Assembly (NCBI GenBank): GCA_028280515.1
Contig: JANQLP010000147.1
Coordinates: 1 to 53,521 of the forward strand
Source of the DNA: Hyphomicrobiales bacterium
GTDB lineage: Bacteria; Pseudomonadota; Alphaproteobacteria; Rhizobiales; Methyloligellaceae
DNA: 53,521 bases
Direction: 5' to 3'
How positions within the stretch are numbered: the stretch's first letter is position 1; each line of letters starts with the position of its first letter. The position numbers were made by a program, and so were the translations under genes. Below the pieces are notes generated by a model. That model saw nothing but the letters and a program-made list of their open reading frames with translations. It ran no database searches and was not told the origin of the DNA. Positions 47,454-53,521 of this stretch are shown one piece after another.

Positions 47454-48041
47454 CTAGCTGATCGACAACTCACGCAGCACGCGGGTCTTGATTGACTTCA
47501 GCATCGCCGTCGACGCGCCGCCCTTTGCCAGAACCCGCATTCCGAAATAGTTGGCCAGAAGCTGCGCGGCCATGGCGCGCAGTTCCTTGCGCGGCGTTTT
47601 GTCGAATTGCTCCGAGAGCGCATACTCCAGAGCATCCTCCAAACGGCGAAAGCCCTGCTGGACGATTATCTTCGTTTCGCCGCAGTGCGGAGCGCGATCG
47701 ATCGCCGCGTTGCACAGAAAGCAGCCCTTTCTCTCGCCGTCAGGGCCGGCGGCCTCGATCGGCAGCCGGACGAACCTGGCGAGGCGTTTTGCGGCCGACT
47801 CTCTGCTCGTCTCGCCGCGCAGCATGGCTTCGGCGACCGAAACCTCCCGGTCGATATAGTGACCGAGGGCCTTGCGGTAAAACTCGGCCTTCTCGCCGAA
47901 CGCCGCATAGATGCTGCCGCGTAGAAGGCCGGTATAGGCCTCCAGGTCGGACATCGACGCGCGCTCAAAGCCCTGCGACCAGAAAAACCGCATAGCCTTG
48001 GCAAGAACGTCGTCTGTCTCGAACTCTCTCGGGCGCGCCAT
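47454..48041 (-). CDS. TetR/AcrR family transcriptional regulator
   Basis: 195 residues. Start MARPREFETDDVLAKAMRFF and the helix-turn-helix ASMSDLEAYTGLLRGSIYAAFG (about 28-49) are typical of the AcuR/AcrR-like subgroup with FW-SQGFERAS. The C-terminal ligand domain contains GCFLCNAAIDRAPHCGETK, with Cys residues at about 107, 110 and 119 that might sense oxidants or electrophiles; that is speculation. No neighbouring gene is an obvious target. Confidence 0.92.
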   Translation of the reverse strand: MARPREFETDDVLAKAMRFFWSQGFERASMSDLEAYTGLLRGSIYAAFGEKAEFYRKALGHYIDREVSVAEAMLRGETSRESAAKRLARFVRLPIEAAGPDGERKGCFLCNAAIDRAPHCGETKIIVQQGFRRLEDALEYALSEQFDKTPRKELRAMAAQLLANYFGMRVLAKGGASTAMLKSIKTRVLRELSIS

Positions 48042-48158
48042 GGAGCCTATGTAGATGAAGTCCAGTCAAGTTTTAAACTGGCCATTAGGAGAAGGTCTGT
48101 ATAACACGCGCCAGTAATGACGCGCGGCATCGGAAAGTTCTCGGGTCAGATTGAACCC

Positions 48159-48220
48159 TAGAGCAAAATCCGATTAGGTTGACTCACCCTGTTTCAACCT
48201 AATCGGATAACTTTGCTCTA
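48159..48220. repeat. TAGAGC-ended palindromic repeat, copy 1
   Basis: Outer arms TAGAGCAAA (48159-48167) and TTTGCTCTA (48212-48220) pair over 9 bp; inner arms at 48168-48182 and 48194-48208 pair perfectly over 15 bp; an 11-base loop separates them and three bases (48209-48211) bulge. Such intergenic palindromes with TAGAGC ends are common in Rhizobiales genomes. It lies downstream of sdhB. Confidence 0.85.
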
Positions 48221-48233
48221 TATCTTAAAGTGT

Positions 48234-48297
48234 TAGAGCGTCTTTACGCGTTCGGATTTCGCGACGAAACGCGTCAATCTGAACGCATGATGCTCTA
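48234..48297. repeat. TAGAGC-ended palindromic repeat, copy 2, sharing the sdhB stop
   Basis: TAGAGC (48234-48239) pairs with GCTCTA (48292-48297); GCGTTCGGATT (48248-48258) pairs with AATCTGAACGC (48276-48286) with one G-T mismatch. The terminal CTA at 48295-48297 is the complement of the sdhB TAG stop, so the element begins at that stop codon. It can act as an mRNA 3'-end hairpin for sdhCDAB. Confidence 0.82.
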
Positions 48298-49074
48298 GAA
48301 CCGCCGCTCGACCGTCTTCTTCTTCAGCTCAGCGATCGCCTTGGCCGGGTTCAGACCCTTCGGGCATGATTTGGTGCAGTTCAGGATCGTGTGGCAGCGG
48401 TAGAGGCGGAACGGGTCCTCGAGAAAATCGAGCCGCTTGCCCGTCTCCTCGTCGCGGGAATCGATCACCCAGCGGTAGGCCTGCAGCAGTGCCGCGGGAC
48501 CGAGATAGCGGTCAGAATTCCACCAGTAGGACGGGCAGGATGTCGAGCAGCACGCGCACAGGATGCACTCGTACAGGCCGTCGAGCTTCTCGCGATCCTC
48601 CCGCGATTGCCGCCATTCGCTCGGCGGTGGCGTTGTCTCGGTCTGCAGCCACGGCTCGATGGCGCGATGCTGCGCGTAGAAATTGGTGAGGTCGGGAACC
48701 AGGTCCTTGACGACCGGCTGATGCGGCAGGGGGTAAATCTTCACCGTGCCCTTGATCTCGTCCATGCCCTGGGTGCAGGCGAGCGTGTTGGTTCCGTCGA
48801 TATTCATCGCGCACGATCCGCAGATGCCCTCACGGCACGAACGGCGAAACGTCAGGGTGGAGTCGATCTCGTTCTTGATCTTGATGAGGGCGTCGAGGAC
48901 CATTGGTCCGCACTCGTCCAGGTTCACACTGTAAGTATCGATGCGCGGGTTTTCGGTGTCGTCCGGGTTCCAGCGGTAGACGCGAAATTCCCGCCACGTG
49001 CCCTTGCCTTCCGGCTCGTTCCACGTCTTGCCTTCGGAAATCTTCGAGTTCTTCGGGAGGGCGAGTTCGACCAT
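48295..49074 (-). CDS. sdhB: Succinate dehydrogenase iron-sulfur subunit
   Basis: 259 residues. All three cluster-binding Cys groups are present: the 2Fe-2S set in [15 protein letters not shown] and LAC, then [15 protein letters not shown] for 4Fe-4S, and [17 protein letters not shown] for 3Fe-4S. It passes electrons from SdhA to ubiquinone. It lies 8 bases after sdhA; the stop coincides with the edge of a palindromic repeat. Confidence 0.98.
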   Translation of the reverse strand: MVELALPKNSKISEGKTWNEPEGKGTWREFRVYRWNPDDTENPRIDTYSVNLDECGPMVLDALIKIKNEIDSTLTFRRSCREGICGSCAMNIDGTNTLACTQGMDEIKGTVKIYPLPHQPVVKDLVPDLTNFYAQHRAIEPWLQTETTPPPSEWRQSREDREKLDGLYECILCACCSTSCPSYWWNSDRYLGPAALLQAYRWVIDSRDEETGKRLDFLEDPFRLYRCHTILNCTKSCPKGLNPAKAIAELKKKTVERRF

Positions 49075-49082
49075 GGTTTCCT

Positions 49083-50927
49083 CTAATACACCCGTGCCTT
49101 GGGTTCGATATAGGCGACGTCGTTCGTCATCGTGTAGGTGTGCACAGGGCGGTAGCCGATGCGCACGGTGCGCTTCTCGTCATTGGCCCAGGTGAGGGTG
49201 TGCTTCATCCACTTCTTGTCGTCGCGCTCGGGAAAGTCCTCGCGCGCGTGCGCACCGCGGCTTTCCTTGCGGTTGACGGCGCCGGCCACGGTCACCGCGG
49301 CCTGGACGATCAGATTGTCGTATTCGAGCGTCTCGATCAGGTCGGTGTTCCATATCAGCGACCGGTCGGTCACGCGGACATCGTCGGTCGCCTCCCACAC
49401 GTCCTGAATGAGCTTTTTGCCCTCTTCAAGCACCTCGCCGGTGCGGAAAACGGCGCAGTTCGACTGCATGGTGCGCTGCATCCGCAGGCGCAGCTCGGAT
49501 GTCGGCGTGCCGCCCTTGGCGTGACGGAACCGGTCGAGACGCGACAGGGCGAGATCACCGGCGTCGGAGGGCAGGTCAGGGTGCGAGGAACCGGCCTCGA
49601 CGGTTTCGGCGCATTTGATGCCCGCCGCGCGGCCGAACACGACCAGATCTATAAGCGAGTTGGAGCCCAGGCGATTGGCGCCGTGCACGGACACCGACGC
49701 CGCCTCGCCGATGGCGAGAAGTCCGGGAACAACCGTATCGGGATTGCCTTTGTGCGAGGTCAGGACCTCGCCGTAATAGTTGGTGGCGATGCCACCCATA
49801 TTGTAGTGGACCGTTGGAATGACGGGGATCGGCTCGCGCCGCAGATCGACGCCGGCGAAGATCTTGGCCGACTCCGTTATGCCGGGCAGCCGCTCGCCGA
49901 GAATATCCGGGTCGAGATGGTCGAGATGCAGGTAGATGTGGTCATTGCCGGAACCGACACCACGTTCCTCGCGGATCTCGATGGTCATGGAACGGGAAAC
50001 GACATCGCGCGACGCCAGGTCCTTGGCGTGCGGTGCATAACGCTCCATGAAGCGCTCGCCTTCCGAATTGGTCAGATAGCCGCCCTCGCCGCGCGCGCCC
50101 TCCGTAATGAGCACGCCGGCGCCGTAGATTCCGGTCGGGTGAAACTGCACAAACTCCATGTCCTGCAGCGGCAGACCGGCGCGCAGCACCATGGCGTTGC
50201 CGTCGCCGGTACAGGTGTGGGCCGACGTGCAGGAGAAATAGGCCCGGCCATATCCGCCGGTCGCGAGAATCGTCTTGTGGGCACGGAAGCGATGAAGCGT
50301 GCCGTCTTCGAGGTTCAGCGCGACCACACCGCGACAAACGCCGTCCTCATCCATGATGAGGTCGATCGCGAAATACTCGATGAAGAACTCCGCGGAATAG
50401 CGCAGGGACTGGCCGTAGAGCGTGTGCAGCATGGCGTGTCCGGTGCGGTCGGCAGCGGCGCAGGTGCGCTGCGCGGGCGGGCCCTCGCCGAACTCGGTGG
50501 TCATTCCGCCGAAGGGGCGCTGGTAAATCGTCCCCTCTTCGGTGCGCGAAAACGGCACGCCGTAATGTTCAAGCTCGTAGACGGCTTCCGGTGCCTGGCG
50601 GCACAGATACTCGATGGCATCCTGGTCGCCGAGCCAGTCCGAGCCCTTTACCGTGTCGTACATATGCCAGCGCCAGTTGTCCGGACCCATGTTTCCGAGC
50701 GATGCTGCAATGCCGCCTTGCGCCGCGACCGTGTGGCTGCGGGTCGGAAACACCTTGGTGATGCACGCGGTCTTGAGGCCGGCTTCGGCGCAGCCGAGCG
50801 TCGCCCGCAGGCCTGCCCCGCCGGCGCCGACAACAACGACGTCGTATGTGTGATCGTTCAGCGGGTAGGCCTGGCCGTTCACCGCCGGTCCGGCCCCATT
50901 CCCGTTGCCATTTGCCTTGCGCGCCAT
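49083..50927 (-). CDS. sdhA: Succinate dehydrogenase flavoprotein subunit
   Basis: 614 residues. An Asn/Gly-rich N-terminus leads into [16 protein letters not shown] (FAD), then [18 protein letters not shown] with the His that binds FAD covalently. The substrate and active-site segments HPTGIYGAG and [14 protein letters not shown] and the C-terminal [16 protein letters not shown] follow. It oxidises succinate to fumarate at the inner face of the membrane. Gaps of 4 and 8 bases to sdhD and sdhB show one operon. Confidence 0.98.
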   Translation of the reverse strand: MARKANGNGNGAGPAVNGQAYPLNDHTYDVVVVGAGGAGLRATLGCAEAGLKTACITKVFPTRSHTVAAQGGIAASLGNMGPDNWRWHMYDTVKGSDWLGDQDAIEYLCRQAPEAVYELEHYGVPFSRTEEGTIYQRPFGGMTTEFGEGPPAQRTCAAADRTGHAMLHTLYGQSLRYSAEFFIEYFAIDLIMDEDGVCRGVVALNLEDGTLHRFRAHKTILATGGYGRAYFSCTSAHTCTGDGNAMVLRAGLPLQDMEFVQFHPTGIYGAGVLITEGARGEGGYLTNSEGERFMERYAPHAKDLASRDVVSRSMTIEIREERGVGSGNDHIYLHLDHLDPDILGERLPGITESAKIFAGVDLRREPIPVIPTVHYNMGGIATNYYGEVLTSHKGNPDTVVPGLLAIGEAASVSVHGANRLGSNSLIDLVVFGRAAGIKCAETVEAGSSHPDLPSDAGDLALSRLDRFRHAKGGTPTSELRLRMQRTMQSNCAVFRTGEVLEEGKKLIQDVWEATDDVRVTDRSLIWNTDLIETLEYDNLIVQAAVTVAGAVNRKESRGAHAREDFPERDDKKWMKHTLTWANDEKRTVRIGYRPVHTYTMTNDVAYIEPKARVY

Positions 50928-50931
50928 TGCA

Positions 50932-51315
50932 TCACGCTCCGAGGCTGAGTTTCACAATTGCATATACGCACGACAGCCCGACCAGGATTACGAAGAACGT
51001 ATTCAGCATAAGGCAAAGAACCTTAATGCCTTCGCTATGCACATAGTCCTCGATAATCGTCTGCATCCCCAGGCGCATATGCACCATTGCCGACACGACG
51101 AGGGCGAGCATGACGATGCCGACGACCGGTGAACCGAGATAGGAGGTCACCGCCGCATAGTCCTTGCCCCACAGGCTGATCAGCGTCACCACAAAGAATA
51201 TGGTCAGTGGTACGTTGGCGAGGGCGGTCATGCGTTGCCGCCAGAAATGATCCGCGCCCTCTTTCGCGGAGCCGAGCCCGCGAACCTTGTTCAACGGCGT
51301 GCGCATGTCCGCCAT
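50932..51315 (-). CDS. sdhD: Succinate dehydrogenase membrane anchor subunit SdhD
   Basis: 127 residues from the ATG at 51315, two bases after the sdhC stop and preceded by a G-rich ribosome site; the longer open frame lies over sdhC and is not real. Three membrane helices (about 27-50, 57-78 and 95-120) and the haem-ligand-type His in [19 protein letters not shown] are visible. It anchors SdhAB and helps form the quinone site. Confidence 0.94.
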   Translation of the reverse strand: MADMRTPLNKVRGLGSAKEGADHFWRQRMTALANVPLTIFFVVTLISLWGKDYAAVTSYLGSPVVGIVMLALVVSAMVHMRLGMQTIIEDYVHSEGIKVLCLMLNTFFVILVGLSCVYAIVKLSLGA

Positions 51316-51317
51316 GT

Positions 51318-51725
51318 TCAGAACGCCCCCCGGACCGCATAAGCGATGGCCCAGACAACGAACGTCAGCGTCAGCGAACCGATGATGGTGGCGCGGGCCA
51401 GAAGTTCCACGGTGGGAAGTTCGAAACCCCGTCCCGTGTCCCAGATGAAATGGCGGATGCCGCCGAGCATGTGATGCAGGAGTGCCCACGTGTAGAGGAA
51501 AATCACGAACCGTCCGAACTTGGAGTTCGCGATACCGCTGACGAAATCAAAGTACTCCGGACCCGTCGCGGCGGCAAAAAGCCACCAGGCGACGAGCAGC
51601 GTGCCGACATAAAGGGCCGCGCCCGTTATGCGATGCGTGATCGACATGAGTGTCGTCAGCATCGGCTTGTAGATCTGCAAGTGGGGGGACAGAGGCCTTT
51701 TGTCGACCGTCTTGGCGCTTGCCAT
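51318..51725 (-). CDS. sdhC: Succinate dehydrogenase cytochrome b556 subunit SdhC
   Basis: 135 residues. The signature SPHLQIYKPMLTTLMSITHR and ITGAALYVGTLL (first helix) and LLHHMLGGIRHFIWD (haem His in HHMLGGIRH) are clear. Three membrane helices. First gene of sdhCDAB, read leftward; its promoter must lie in the 338-base gap to the right. Confidence 0.96.
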   Translation of the reverse strand: MASAKTVDKRPLSPHLQIYKPMLTTLMSITHRITGAALYVGTLLVAWWLFAAATGPEYFDFVSGIANSKFGRFVIFLYTWALLHHMLGGIRHFIWDTGRGFELPTVELLARATIIGSLTLTFVVWAIAYAVRGAF

Positions 51726-52063
51726 TGTGGATGCTTCCGCTCGCCTTCGATTCTGCGTTGCCGGTTTTTACCGCGATGCAACATTTGCGGCAATGGCAGG
51801 TACGTCGATTCTTTGCCAAACGGATGCCAGAAAAAGTGTGATATAGTTTTAATGCAATGTCGTGTGGTCGAGGTCTTGCGCTCGTATTGAAGCTCCAGCC
51901 GCTGGTTGAGCTTAAATAAATCTTAAAAGCTAGGGATGAAACTCCATCCCACGCGAGGTCAAAAAAACAGCTGCACGGCGAGCGGCTGGATTGCGTGGGG
52001 TGCGTCGTGCCCGGCCAATGTATGGCGGGCGAGGCATCTCCCTGTTGTGTAGTGAGTAGAACC
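51726..52063. other. 338-base divergent intergenic region, sdhC to SEL1-type gene
   Basis: No gene seen. It must hold the sdhC promoter (minus strand) and the promoter of the SEL1-type gene (plus strand). An AT-rich stretch at 51835-51855 and another at 51910-51930, the latter containing a CtrA-type site, stand out. GGGATG...CATCCC (51933-51950) could form a small hairpin. I could not assign -35/-10 boxes for sdhC with confidence. Confidence 0.6.
51912..51926 (+). promoter_or_regulatory. CtrA-type site TTAA-N7-TTAA upstream of the SEL1-type gene
   Basis: TTAA ATAAATC TTAA is an exact TTAA-N7-TTAA full site in an otherwise GC-rich context, 138 bases before the ATG at 52064 and about 190 bases from sdhC. 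It could serve either gene. CtrA binding is inferred from the motif. Confidence 0.45.
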
Positions 52064-53407
52064 ATGGCCCGCGATCCCAAACAAAAGTCCCGGCGTGGCG
52101 GAGATGCCGAAAAACCGGCTGCCGATGATTCGGTCATCCCGATACGTGACGCCAAGTCAGCCGAACCGGGAAATGCGCCTGACCCGGACCCGTCCCCTCC
52201 GGTCGAAGACACCGAACTGCTGGATATGCTCGAGCATTTGAGCAATACCATCGATACGGCACACTCCGTTCTCGACGAGCAGCACCGCATGGTGATGGAG
52301 GCGACTCAGCCTCCGATGCCCCACTTGCCGGGAGTTGAGCCGGTGCAACCGGCTGCGGAACCCGAACCGTCGCGGTCGGGGCCTGTCATTGCCATGGTCA
52401 CGGCCGCCGTCTCCGCCGTTCTTGCCATCGGCGCGCTTGGCGCCTGGTGGCTGTTCCTGAACCAGCCGAACGCGTCGGCGCCCGTACAAGCCGGAAAAGA
52501 CGAGGCGCGGATTGCGAACCTGGGTGCTTCCGGTGCGGGTCCGACCAACCCGGAGCCACCCCTTCCGCAGAAGAACCCCGACCGTCAGATCGCAGCCGAG
52601 GTGGCAACCGTACCCGTCCAGCAGCGCCGGGAGCCAACGCGTTCACCCGGAACGGTGGATCTGACCAAAGCGATCGACCGGACGCCGGGACAGCCTGCCG
52701 GCGTTCAGCGCGGCGCCCCGCAGAGGACGGCGCGCGTTGCAAATGAGCCCATATCGCAACGGCAAGCCGCACCCGCACCACAGCTGCGAGCCACCCCGGT
52801 GGTACCGCAACGCGTCGCACCGCTGGCTGCACCGGCTCCGCAACAGCCGACCGCACCGCAACCGTCCCCGGCTCTCGTCCAGCGCGCCGAGCCGCAACCA
52901 CTGGTGACGCCGCCGGCGCCAACGGTGCAAGCTCCCCGTGCGACAAGTCAGGAACCGGCCGGCGTGCAGAACCAGCCTGTTACGTCTCCGGCTCCCGCCG
53001 CGCAGCAGGCGGCCGGCGGACAGGCGCAGCCGACGCAGACGGCCCGGCTCACGCCTGAAAAGCCGCCCACTTCCAACAGGCTGGCCCCAAAGAAAAAGAC
53101 TCCGACGCCGCTCACGAGCGCTCAGGAAAAGAGCATTCTCGCGCGCGGCGAGGAAATGAAGAAACTCGGCGATATCGCGGGCGCGCGTCTCGTGCTCGAA
53201 TATGCGGCGTTGCGCGGCAGCGGGCAGGCCATGTTCGCGCTTGCGCAGACGTTTGATCCCCAGTTTCTCTCCGCGCGCGGGGTGATCGGTGTTGCGCCTG
53301 ACGTGCCCACTGCGCTCAAGTGGTATCGGCAGGCGGCAAATCTTGGCATCGCCGCGGCCGGGCCGCGTGTGCGTGCGCTCGAAACACAAGCCGGACGGCG
53401 GCCGTGA
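52064..53407 (+). CDS. Single-pass membrane protein with SEL1-type C-terminus
   Basis: 447 residues from the ATG at 52064; an upstream in-frame start at 51995 adds a Cys-rich stretch with no support. The layout is a cytoplasmic acidic N-terminus (1-105) with a possible coiled coil at 50-80 (ELLDMLEHLSNTIDTAHSVL), one membrane helix at about 107-132, a Pro/Gln/Ala-rich periplasmic linker (about 140-350), and a SEL1/TPR-like helical domain (about 365-440) with DIAGARLVLEYAALRGSGQA and ALKWYRQAANLGIAAAG. This resembles polarity or envelope proteins of alphaproteobacteria in shape only. I do not recognise the specific gene. Confidence 0.8.
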   Translation: MARDPKQKSRRGGDAEKPAADDSVIPIRDAKSAEPGNAPDPDPSPPVEDTELLDMLEHLSNTIDTAHSVLDEQHRMVMEATQPPMPHLPGVEPVQPAAEPEPSRSGPVIAMVTAAVSAVLAIGALGAWWLFLNQPNASAPVQAGKDEARIANLGASGAGPTNPEPPLPQKNPDRQIAAEVATVPVQQRREPTRSPGTVDLTKAIDRTPGQPAGVQRGAPQRTARVANEPISQRQAAPAPQLRATPVVPQRVAPLAAPAPQQPTAPQPSPALVQRAEPQPLVTPPAPTVQAPRATSQEPAGVQNQPVTSPAPAAQQAAGGQAQPTQTARLTPEKPPTSNRLAPKKKTPTPLTSAQEKSILARGEEMKKLGDIAGARLVLEYAALRGSGQAMFALAQTFDPQFLSARGVIGVAPDVPTALKWYRQAANLGIAAAGPRVRALETQAGRRP

Positions 53408-53447
53408 CAACCGGGCTGCGTCCGGATTTCCCGGTTCTTACGTCGTC

Positions 53448-53521
53448 TAGAGCCTATTCGGCTAAATCGGAGCCATTCTGACGGAGCGATTTTGCGACAG
53501 GATCAAGTAAAGGCCCGTGGC
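53448..53521. repeat. Possible start of another TAGAGC palindromic repeat, cut by the window end
   Basis: CTAGAGCC (53447-53454) 40 bases after the preceding stop resembles the outer end of the two repeats behind sdhB, and the following bases contain short complementary pieces (GGCT/AGCC at 53460-53475). No matching GCTCTA arm is inside the window, so this is tentative. Confidence 0.3.

Noticed and set aside
48903-50948. 681-codon frame opposite sdhA
   Set aside because: Longest antisense frame, but sdhA and sdhB show complete FAD and Fe-S motifs and the antisense translation matches no fold.
52660-53050. Apparent tandem repeats in the Pro/Gln/Ala-rich part of the SEL1-type gene
   Set aside because: Low-complexity codon bias; no unit of constant length repeats.

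Overview
The window is a contiguous, GC-rich, densely coded piece of a bacterial chromosome. Gene content and order point to an alphaproteobacterium, most likely Hyphomicrobiales (Rhizobiales) or a close relative. The evidence is the block parB-parA-rsmG-mnmG-mnmE-rho-hemJ-hemE | ppsR-maf-aroE-coaE-dnaQ-secB-fxsA-timA-mltA-smr-hslUV-his-coaA, which in this class flanks the replication origin. GANTC (CcrM) sites and TTAA-N7-TTAA (CtrA) sites also fit this class. I cannot name a genus.

Layout. 1-1.5 kb: end of a thioredoxin/TPR protein, a Lon-substrate-binding-domain protein and a Trm112-like protein. 1.5-3.4 kb: an MFS transporter divergent from a MarR regulator, with nested palindromes between them; this pair looks accessory. 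3.4-9.1 kb: a ubiquinone-type hydroxylase, tesB, glnK-amtB and a DapC-like aminotransferase. 9.1-16.5 kb: ftsK, lolA, xthA, a cyclic-nucleotide-binding-fold protein, an OmpR-type response regulator, an L,D-transpeptidase and a YggS-type PLP protein. 16.7-20.9 kb: leuS-lptE-holA. 20.9-29.7 kb: the leftward origin-proximal genes parB, parA, rsmG, mnmG, mnmE, rho, hemJ and hemE, with two parS sites. 29.7-30.1 kb: the probable oriC. 30.1-33.8 kb: the rightward operon ppsR-maf-aroE-coaE-dnaQ. 33.8-37.8 kb: secB, fxsA, timA, mltA and smr. 37.8-40.3 kb: a two-gene unit of a beta-barrel-like protein and a vanadium-haloperoxidase-family lipoprotein, probably accessory. 40.5-47.4 kb: hslUV and, divergently, hisB-DUF2628-hisH-hisA-hisF-hisE-coaA. 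47.5-51.7 kb: a TetR regulator, two tandem palindromic repeats and sdhCDAB. 51.9-53.4 kb: a single-pass, SEL1-type protein behind a CtrA-type site.

Functionally this is mostly core genome: chromosome replication and segregation (oriC, parABS, ftsK, holA, dnaQ), tRNA modification (mnmE/mnmG), envelope assembly (lolA, lptE, L,D-transpeptidase, mltA), haem, histidine, shikimate and CoA synthesis, nitrogen sensing (glnK-amtB) and the TCA cycle/respiratory chain (sdh). Around the origin the genes nearest it are transcribed away from it on both sides.

I found no CRISPR array, rRNA, tRNA, transposase, phage module or recognisable defence system. The best leads for follow-up are non-coding: the origin/parS architecture, two CtrA-type sites, a possible small RNA between lolA and xthA, the operator cluster at the MFS/marR pair and the TAGAGC-ended palindromes behind sdhB. 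The haloperoxidase/barrel pair and the SEL1-type membrane protein are the least characterised proteins. I do not see clear evidence of a wholly new multi-gene system.
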